Origin: UBA7916 sp036121365
GTDB lineage: Bacteria > Pseudomonadota > Gammaproteobacteria > Comchoanobacterales > Comchoanobacteraceae
Reading direction: 5' to 3'
Assembly (NCBI GenBank): GCA_036121365.1
Contig: JAZAFR010000009.1
Span: forward strand, 1 to 50,790
Length of the DNA: 50,790 nt
The notes under the pieces are model-generated. The model was not told the DNA's origin. It made no database searches and saw only the letters and a program-made list of their open reading frames with translations. Positions 44,958 through 50,790 of this stretch are shown here, piece after piece. Position 1 is the stretch's first letter. Every line of letters begins with the position of its first letter. The translations under genes were made by a program, and so were the position numbers.

Positions 44958-45932
44958 TTAGTCTCCAATATCTTTGAAAATATTATTCAATGACTTAATA
45001 AGCTCTAAAACACTTTGTAAGCGCAATAGTGCTTTTTCATCATCATCTATGTTTTTTGTAGACATCATCGAAGCAGAACAAAAGTATTCTAGAACATCAT
45101 CAGGTATTTTTGAACCTGCGTGAGTTGTTTCAATTAAATCACTCATCAAGCCATCATAAGCATCAAGTTTTCATGTTGATCATAGGGTTTAATGAATTTA
45201 AACAATTCACAAAAATATATAATGTCATGGTGCTTAGTCGAGTAATATGGTGCATCAGAATCGTCCATACCTTTTGGAAACATGTTCCCGACATGTTGAA
45301 TTTCATCTCGAGACAAGCCAAAATCGGAAAGAACAACTCTTTGTTTCTTATCTCTACCTATGTCTGTGAGCGTATTTTCAGTTCCGATATCTGAGTGCAC
45401 CATTTTCAATGAATTAAAAATAAACAATGAATTGAGTAAGCACAACCAACTCAAGATCAACTGATTTTCCTGCATCTAAAAAATTCCAAAGAGATCCTCT
45501 GAACCTATCAGCGATGATATACTTATCTTTACCATTGACGTTAGAAAAACTCATTAGAGATGTGCCATCTAAAGTTCCTCCTGGATATATATCAAGAAAT
45601 TTTCTTTCAAGTCTTTGATGAGTATTAAGATCAACTTCTGGTTCAGTGTCATCATATAGAAAAATTGACTTTCTTCGTACTTTAGCATGTGGAGCCATTT
45701 GTTCCTCAAAGACTTGAGTATACTCATCAATATCTGAATTTATTTTAAATAAACCAGGAACTTTATCGTTAATTTTTAGGGCAAAAGAACATTTATAAGT
45801 ACTAAGATTTATCATGGTATCACCTCGGACTTCACAAAATGCGCCCGAACCTGATATAAATGATTCACCATACGATTTTAAATCCCATAATCCTTCACTA
45901 CTAGAATGGCGCAAACGTATAAATTTACGCAA
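44958..45932 (-). pseudogene. Eukaryotic-type Ser/Thr protein kinase, two frameshifts
   Basis: Three consecutive frames (45414-45932, 45146-45475, 44958-45149) make up one kinase domain. Frame 1 has the Gly-rich loop GSGAFCEV (residues 28-35) and the ATP-anchoring lysine in FALKIN. Frame 2 has the catalytic loop VHSDIGTENTL (HxD and N) and VVLSDFGLS. Frame 3 carries the C-terminal helical lobe. Removing one T from the 5-T run near 45417 joins frames 1 and 2 (reading FIVYFNSLKMVHSD); adding one A to the 4-A run near 45173 joins frames 2 and 3 (reading HEKLDAYDGLMSDLIE). All key kinase residues survive, so the decay is recent. Starts with TTG and has no ribosome binding site. Such kinases are used by intracellular bacteria as effectors. 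Confidence 0.75.
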
Positions 45933-46204
45933 ATCATAGAATATAAATACAAAATGTCACATTATTATTCAACACTTTGCATTCTTGTCTGCACTCAGGG
46001 AATAATTTACAACATAAATCTTGGATTATTGTTATATTTTTAGGTACACCGAAAAACTTATTGTCCCCTTTCTCATAATTACTCTAAAATACAATTAAGA
46101 ACAACACAATTACATAATTAGACTTTTGAAACAAGGAAATTAAATTATATTGGCCTATAGGAACATTCCGAATGAAAAGCAATCAAAATATCATTGTGAT
46201 GTGT

Positions 46205-46906
46205 TTAGAGGGTTATATTAAATAGGCTGAATAACTTTATCTTTATCTTATGTATAATAATATATGCTAACCAGAAAAATCCCCCAATGTGTTTATCACC
46301 AATATTTTTTCTTTGATCATACTTTAGGTACGCATGGTCTCCATCTTTAGCGACATAGGCAAATATCGCAGACACAAACCACTCTCCTTGAAATTTTTGT
46401 CTCCAATGATTCATTTTATTGCCTTTAAAAATCACGATATCACCGGGCTCTAAAAGCACTGCAGTCTCTATTGAGTCTTTTTCAAGATAGATGGGCCAGC
46501 TTTTGTGTTCTTTAGAGTATTGTACATCCATACCAAGGCACAAACAGGCAACAACTTCACAGGAATCTCTATCTTTGTGTTTCTTTAAAATATTGCCTTT
46601 TGTGTAAGTATAGTAAAAAGAAAGCGTAGGCCAAAGTTTCATCCCAGTGTATTTCTCAACTGTGCCACATAAATTCAGTAATAAAAGTTCCATGACAGAA
46701 TTGCCATATTCACGATGAATTCCCTCCAATGGGTGTGATGAGTTTATGACATTTGGACTGGTTTGATAACGAAATCGAGCGTACTGAGATAAAAACTCAC
46801 AAAGTTTGGGAGATACAGAATTTTTGACAATACAATATCCTGCTTCATTAAAATGCGTTAACCGAGCGTTAGATATAGGATTACTCTGTTCAAGCTCAGA
46901 TTGCAT
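46205..46906 (-). CDS. 2-oxoglutarate/Fe(II) dioxygenase-like protein
   Basis: A 233-residue protein with the jelly-roll dioxygenase pattern. The HxD iron ligands are in LKKHKDRDSCEV, and the distal ligand His is in NKMNHWRQKF, about 70 residues later and preceded by LLEPGDIVIFKGN, as in prolyl-4-hydroxylase-like enzymes. The substrate is unknown. The C-terminal 20 residues are hydrophobic and basic. It appears intact although it is surrounded by broken genes. Confidence 0.72.
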   Translation of the reverse strand: MQSELEQSNPISNARLTHFNEAGYCIVKNSVSPKLCEFLSQYARFRYQTSPNVINSSHPLEGIHREYGNSVMELLLLNLCGTVEKYTGMKLWPTLSFYYTYTKGNILKKHKDRDSCEVVACLCLGMDVQYSKEHKSWPIYLEKDSIETAVLLEPGDIVIFKGNKMNHWRQKFQGEWFVSAIFAYVAKDGDHAYLKYDQRKNIGDKHIGGFFWLAYIIIHKIKIKLFSLFNITL

Positions 46907-47152
46907 TAGACCTCCAGTATAAACGGATTATTCTTTGGGCATCAAAATTCAGTGAAAAGTAATAAAGAAAGAGAAGATGCTGAATAAATTTTCTATTCAA
47001 ATAAGGTCAAAGTCAATAAGGATTAAGAATAATAGATTAGAAATAAGAGATCCATGAAAAAGTGTCAAACCATGCGAATACAAAATCAGATCAAATACAA
47101 AACAGAACCCTCACCAGAAGCTTATTGTAACTGTTTGTCTGTCAATGATGGC

Positions 47153-47230
47153 TTTTATATTTTATTTTGCAGGAAAGAACAACATGTTTTTCATTACTCA
47201 AATACCTTTAACATCTACTAAAAGACCAAT
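47153..47230 (+). repeat. Dispersed repeat, copy 2
   Basis: Partner of 44437-44507 in the same orientation, 2.7 kb away. No transposase or terminal repeats accompany either copy. Confidence 0.7.
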
Positions 47231-47355
47231 CCATAAGTGAAATTCTCACTTCTTCGTTTTTATCACAATCAACCAGTCTGAACTTAACAATAGTATTTTG
47301 GTTTTTTTTACAAGGCAATCTATGGCTTAGCTGGAATAAGACGTCTTTTAATAAT

Positions 47356-47385
47356 TTGAGTATCTTTCAACAACCTAGGTATAAT
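47356..47385 (+). promoter_or_regulatory. Distal minC promoter
   Basis: TTGAGT (47356-47361), 18-base spacer, TATAAT (47380-47385). A second candidate, TTGATG (47508-47513) with TAAGAT (47531-47536) at 17 bases, lies nearer to the gene and overlaps the small hairpin. Confidence 0.5.
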
Positions 47386-47565
47386 CGACTACAAGAATTT
47401 CTTATCATGTAGGTATTTCTATAGTAAGAAACAACCTCAATATGAAGAAAAAGATTCTAATCAAGCATAACATAAATCATTAATGAAAAAGTAGAGTAGA
47501 AAAAAACTTGATGTTTCTGAAAACTATCACTAAGATAGTCTTAATTGTTTCGATAGGAGAACTCT

Positions 47566-48276
47566 GTGTTTTTAAATCAATCATTTGAACTAAAATCTAA
47601 TAATATGACTTTCACCAGCATTAGAATAAAAGAAGCCAACATTGCAAAATTCGAAGAAGATTTTATTAAAGCATCGGAACAGGCTCCTAAGTTATTTAAA
47701 AATGCTGCTTTCATTGTCATTTTTGTATTCAAGGATTTCGTTACGAGTGTGAAACTAAAAAGAATAAAAAAAGTTGTTGAATCGGTCGGGGCATCTCTAC
47801 TGGGGATAAAAACAGAGAGTGCTGAGCAGATTTCTGAAATTAAAAAGGCAGGTATCAGTATCATCTATGATAACAAAGCGGCAGTGACCGGGCAAAAAAA
47901 AGAACCTACGAATCTCATTCAAACCAAAAAGTTGATGGTACATGGCAAGGTCAGATCAGGAACTCAGTTATATGCAAAAGACAAAGACATTGTGATTTGT
48001 GGGGATGTCAGTCATGGTTCAGAGATCATTGCCAGTGGAAATATCTTTATCTATGGATCACTATACGGAAAAGCAATAGCAGGCGTTGATGGTGACAAGA
48101 GTGCGCAAATATTCTGCACTGAGTTTGCACCTGAACTCATTTCAATTGCTGGAACCTATATTGTGAATGAAGATTTTACAGAAGAGTTCATAGGCAAGAG
48201 TGTGTCGGCAAAAATGGAAAATGATAAAATAAAATTGAATACATTCATGCACAAAAGAACATTAAGTATCAGTTAA
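47566..48276 (+). CDS. minC: Septum site-determining protein MinC
   Basis: MinC blocks FtsZ ring formation away from midcell when recruited by MinD. The N-terminal FtsZ-binding domain (about 1-105) is poorly conserved, as usual. The C-terminal beta-helix has VHGKVRSGTQLYAKDKDI, CGDVSHGSEIIASGNI and YGSLYGKAIAGVDGD, the diagnostic repeats. It starts at GTG 47566 with AGGAG six bases upstream. minD follows after 196 bases with its own promoter. Confidence 0.95.
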   Translation: MFLNQSFELKSNNMTFTSIRIKEANIAKFEEDFIKASEQAPKLFKNAAFIVIFVFKDFVTSVKLKRIKKVVESVGASLLGIKTESAEQISEIKKAGISIIYDNKAAVTGQKKEPTNLIQTKKLMVHGKVRSGTQLYAKDKDIVICGDVSHGSEIIASGNIFIYGSLYGKAIAGVDGDKSAQIFCTEFAPELISIAGTYIVNEDFTEEFIGKSVSAKMENDKIKLNTFMHKRTLSIS

Positions 48277-48415
48277 AAGATCACCGCATGGATAAACATA
48301 CTAGCGATCACTGTGCATAGAGTCAGAATTTTAATGTATATATCAATAGAATAGACAAAGAAGACATGTGTTTGACTAAGGACATGACTTGGTTGATTTT
48401 TTAATGAATTGGTAG

Positions 48416-48444
48416 TTGCATTTTGTAAAAAAAGACCTTAGAAT
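48416..48444 (+). promoter_or_regulatory. Promoter of minDE
   Basis: TTGCAT (48416-48421), 17-base spacer, TAGAAT (48439-48444), 29 bases before the minD ATG. It would allow MinD and MinE to be made independently of MinC. Confidence 0.55.
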
Positions 48445-48472
48445 GAAATGATCATTATTTAGGAAATAACAC

Positions 48473-49297
48473 ATGTCACAGGTCATAGTCGTTACGTCTG
48501 GTAAAGGCGGCGTTGGAAAAACGACAACAAGTGCTGCAATTAGCACAGGTCTAGCCATCAGAGGAAAAAAAACAGTTGTCATAGACTTTGATGTGGGACT
48601 GCGGAACTTAGACTTAATCATGGGATGTGAAAGAAGAGTTGTTTATGACTTGATCAATGTGATCAATGGAGAAGTGAATCTGCAGCAGGCGTTGATCAAA
48701 GATAAGCAGCTTGCAAATTTACATGTACTACCAGCTTCGCAGACAAGAGACAAAGATGCTCTAAAAATAGAAAAGGTCAAAGAGATCATTGATAAGCTTA
48801 GAGAAACCTTTGACTTCATCATTTGTGACTCTCCTGCTGGGATTGAAAAAGGTGCGTATGCAGCGATGAGATATGCAGATCAGGCGATTGTTGTCACAAA
48901 TCCTGAGATTTCATCAGTTAGAGACAGTGATAGAATGATTGGCATCTTATCTTCAAAATCTGAAAGAGCTGAATCTGGCAGTGATCCAATCAAAGAGCAC
49001 TTATTGGTAACACGATATTTACCAGAAAGGGTAAAGACCGGTGACATGTTGGGAGTAAACGACATACTTGAAATACTATCAATCAATCTACTGGGTGTCA
49101 TACCTGAATCTAGAGCAGTATTAAAAGCGTCAAACATGGGGATTCCAGTGACGCATAACAAACAAAGTGATGCTGGACAGGCGTATATGGATGCGGTAGA
49201 CAGATTATTGGGTGAAACAATAAAACCAATGCGTTTTGTTGAGTCAAAGAAAAAGGGAATTTTGGCATCATTGTATGAGACCATTGCTGGAGAATAG
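48473..49297 (+). CDS. minD: Septum site-determining ATPase MinD
   Basis: MinD is the membrane-binding ATPase that drives Min oscillation. Deviant Walker A GKGGVGKTT lies at residues 10-18, and DSPAGIEKGA and the C-terminal amphipathic membrane-targeting sequence (KKGILASLYETI) are present. 274 residues is normal. AGGA precedes the ATG by eight bases. minE starts two bases after the stop. Confidence 0.98.
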   Translation: MSQVIVVTSGKGGVGKTTTSAAISTGLAIRGKKTVVIDFDVGLRNLDLIMGCERRVVYDLINVINGEVNLQQALIKDKQLANLHVLPASQTRDKDALKIEKVKEIIDKLRETFDFIICDSPAGIEKGAYAAMRYADQAIVVTNPEISSVRDSDRMIGILSSKSERAESGSDPIKEHLLVTRYLPERVKTGDMLGVNDILEILSINLLGVIPESRAVLKASNMGIPVTHNKQSDAGQAYMDAVDRLLGETIKPMRFVESKKKGILASLYETIAGE

Positions 49298-49299
49298 AG

Positions 49300-49548
49300 A
49301 TGAGTTTATTTGACATTTTCAACTTTAAAACGCAAAAATCAAGTGCTGATTATGCAAAAGACAGGCTCAAGATCATTGTTGAATCTAACTCGGCAAACAA
49401 GAACATGCCGAAAATAAAAGAGTTACAAACTGAAATATTCAATGTGATTGCCAAATACTACAATATTCCAAAAGATGATGTCAATGTCAGCATAGACCAG
49501 CAGAGTGGCAAAACGGTGCTTGAGCTCAGCGTAAACATAGCAGAATAG
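49300..49548 (+). CDS. minE: Min topological specificity factor MinE
   Basis: MinE stimulates MinD ATPase and keeps the inhibitor away from midcell. The 82-residue protein has the N-terminal MinD/membrane-interaction part (MSLFDIFNF, AKDRLKIIVESN) and the C-terminal topological domain (VNVSIDQQSGKTVLELSV). GGAG lies just upstream at the end of minD. Confidence 0.96.
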   Translation: MSLFDIFNFKTQKSSADYAKDRLKIIVESNSANKNMPKIKELQTEIFNVIAKYYNIPKDDVNVSIDQQSGKTVLELSVNIAE

Positions 49549-49550
49549 AT

Positions 49551-49568
49551 CGAGCATTGCTCGTTATT
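49551..49568 (+). terminator. Terminator of minCDE
   Basis: CGAGC-ATT-GCTCG (49551-49563) followed by TTATTT, two bases after the minE stop region. Stem of 5 bp, short but well placed. Confidence 0.55.
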
Positions 49569-49588
49569 TAATACGAGGAGATGAGCTC

Positions 49589-49638
49589 TGTACTGTTGAT
49601 ACATTATCTTTCTACTTTTCATAAATATCAACAGTACA
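49589..49638. repeat. Perfect 13-bp inverted repeat
   Basis: TGTACTGTTGATA (49589-49601) and TATCAACAGTACA (49626-49638) are exact inverse complements with a 24-base loop. It lies in the 318-base gap between minE and the gene at the window end. It could be a strong hairpin in RNA, a protein-binding site or the trace of a small mobile element. Confidence 0.75.
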
Positions 49639-49866
49639 ATTCTGTAGAATACATATAGCAAGTAGATCGAATATATGTTTGAAGCATGTTATGCGATTCT
49701 ATGCCAAAATACTTCCAATATTGACAGAATGACTCATTATTTCATTGATAATTAGAGAATTCGAACATGACATCTCTAATGATAATAACAACCGACAATA
49801 AATAAATGACACTTTGTGAACTAAATTTATTTCTTTGGTCTTCTAAAAGGCTAAGATATCAAGATA

Positions 49867-50790
49867 TTATGCTTTAGTCTTAAGCTTTGTAAATGTCGAA
49901 TTAACTGAAGGAGTGATTGGCTCAGTTAACAGCTCTACGAATTTAAACATTTCATATCCTGTCAGAGTATTTGCACCGGTTGTGAAAGCAGCTTTTGCAG
50001 TGGCCAAACGGAATACATCAGTAGTTGCGGTAGCATCTGTTGCTGGCAGTAAAGTTGTACTCGCTGTTAATTGACTTGTATATGCTGTATGAGAAAGCAA
50101 CGACAAATCGCTTGTTGCTGACATTTCTTTTGGCATTCCGAGCAAATGTGAATAGAATGTTCCTGATGGTCTTGTCGCAGGAGTATAATAAGTAATCTTA
50201 TTTGTAGCCAATGGCTTATAGAAGGCAGTATAATTACCAGCCATATTATCAGGAGTACTTGAATTCTCTTGGGTTACTACCGCTAATAAATTTGTATTAA
50301 TAAAATCAGCAGGCATTATTCCTAGGGCTGCATTTTCCAGAGAGATTGGAAAATTTGTAGTTCCAGTGCCGTAATCTGTACCGTCACCATCTGCAGTCGT
50401 TTTACCCAGGCCGACACCATATTTAATCAGACTAAGGGCGCTTGCTCCGTTACCATTAAACGTCTGGCCAGCCAACATGATCGATTGATTTAGAACGGAT
50501 TGATCATATGAAGCGGTTCCGTATTTAGCATCATCAGTGTCATCTAAATCAGCAAATCGTATGGTACCATCAGTCAAATCAGCAGTTGCTGAAGGCAAAT
50601 TTATGAGATTTTGAAATAGGAAGAATCCCAGACCTCCTCCTGAAACATTATTCATTGCTGAAATTGACAACATGTCTTTTTTGGAAACAGCGTTATCAGT
50701 GGCAGAGCCCATAGTGAATAAACTTTGTCCAACAATCAACTGTGGTATCAAGGCTGGATTAGTGGCCACGTGGGCATCTTTGACTTCTAT
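49867..50790 (-). CDS. Thr/Ser/Asn-rich protein of unknown function, N-terminus beyond window
   Basis: The frame is open from the window edge to a stop at 49867 (about 307 residues seen). A GTG at 50769 is in frame, but the sequence before it (EVKDAHVATNPALIPQL) reads as coding too, so the gene very likely begins outside. The protein is rich in Thr, Ser, Ala, Asn and Gly and nearly free of Lys for long stretches, unlike all neighbours, which suggests an extracytoplasmic or secreted protein. Hydrophobic patches (GGGLGFFLFQNLINL) are short. No family recognised with confidence; an IcmX-like type IVB secretion protein came to mind but no diagnostic motif supports it. Confidence 0.75.
   Translation of the reverse strand: MEVKDAHVATNPALIPQLIVGQSLFTMGSATDNAVSKKDMLSISAMNNVSGGGLGFFLFQNLINLPSATADLTDGTIRFADLDDTDDAKYGTASYDQSVLNQSIMLAGQTFNGNGASALSLIKYGVGLGKTTADGDGTDYGTGTTNFPISLENAALGIMPADFINTNLLAVVTQENSSTPDNMAGNYTAFYKPLATNKITYYTPATRPSGTFYSHLLGMPKEMSATSDLSLLSHTAYTSQLTASTTLLPATDATATTDVFRLATAKAAFTTGANTLTGYEMFKFVELLTEPITPSVNSTFTKLKTKA

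Larger units (their letters stand above)
46907..47565. other. Degenerate region with a decayed duplicate, before minC
   Basis: No intact gene in about 660 bases. Bases 47153-47230 repeat 44437-44507 with scattered changes, and 47231-47262 resemble 44605-44637, so an internal piece of the copied segment is deleted here. The minC promoters lie at the right end, and a 6-bp hairpin (ACTATC/GATAGT, 47523-47539) precedes the minC ribosome binding site. Confidence 0.55.
49549..49866. other. Intergenic region between minE and the last gene
   Basis: Contains the minE terminator and the 13-bp inverted repeat. The remainder (49650-49866) shows no gene; it separates two convergent transcription units. 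Confidence 0.5.

Noticed and set aside
49867..50790. Assignment of the last gene to IcmX or another Dot/Icm component
   Set aside because: Only a general similarity in composition and a vague resemblance near the C-terminus; no diagnostic motif can be seen in the part available.
1..50790. CRISPR arrays, insertion sequences, prophage structural genes, rRNA genes
   Set aside because: None seen: the only regular repeat is the coding 75-bp array, there is no transposase or integrase reading frame, and no rRNA-like sequence.

Overview
The window reads as a chromosomal segment of an AT-rich gammaproteobacterium with a host-associated (probably intracellular, Legionellales-like) life style. The gammaproteobacterial reading rests on gene order: ndk-rlmN, mreBCD divergent from gatCAB, miaB-phoH-corC next to leuS, hemW-trmB-yggX, pgsA followed by tRNA-Gly/Cys/Leu, uvrY-uvrC, and minCDE. 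The host-associated reading rests on accessory genes that look eukaryote-like or effector-like. No species name can be assigned from the sequence alone.

Layout. 1-572: C-terminally open gene of exact 75-bp (25-residue) repeats. 573-1605: poor region with small hydrophobic ORFs. 1.6-8.8 kb: ndk, rlmN, mreDCB (minus), gatCAB. 8.8-15.9 kb: an MFS transporter, miaB, phoH, corC and leuS, with ybeY missing from its usual place. 16.1-22.7 kb: a catalytically degenerate HSDL2-like dehydrogenase, plsY, tsaD, a GNAT, hemW, trmB and an XRE/S24-like repressor. 22.9-25.5 kb: ankyrin-like protein, yggX, a frameshifted SidE-type phosphodiesterase gene, tRNA-Phe. 25.9-31.6 kb: secreted protein, zur, thiolase, a protein with nuclear-localisation-like signals, L,D-transpeptidase, pgsA. 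31.6-33.9 kb: tRNA-Gly, tRNA-Cys, tRNA-Leu, lolC, lolD. 34-40.7 kb: membrane protein of unknown role, second MFS transporter, SLT-like lipoprotein, NhaP- and NhaA-type antiporters, glutathionyl-hydroquinone reductase. 40.7-43.5 kb: uvrC, uvrY/gacA, tRNA-Ser (all minus). 43.6-47.5 kb: a decaying accessory block (DRAM/Frag1-like membrane protein, eukaryotic-type protein kinase, 2OG-Fe oxygenase, a duplicated remnant). 47.5-49.5 kb: minCDE. The window ends in an unidentified Thr/Ser/Asn-rich protein that runs off the edge.

How it fits together. The conserved genes cover cell shape and division (MreBCD, MinCDE), translation (GatCAB, LeuS, MiaB, TsaD, TrmB, RlmN, tRNAs), envelope (PlsY, PgsA, LolCD, L,D-transpeptidase) and ion/pH homeostasis (NhaA, NhaP). 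Interspersed are genes that would act on a eukaryotic host. The most notable is a SidE-family phosphodiesterase domain (the phosphoribosyl-ubiquitin chemistry known from Legionella) with its catalytic residues present but split by one extra base in a 7-A run. The DRAM-like gene and the protein kinase are also broken by single-base indels in short homopolymers, while housekeeping genes with longer runs are intact. This suggests real, recent decay of host-interaction genes, although base-calling errors or slippage-rescued expression are not excluded. All five tRNA genes lack an encoded CCA end.
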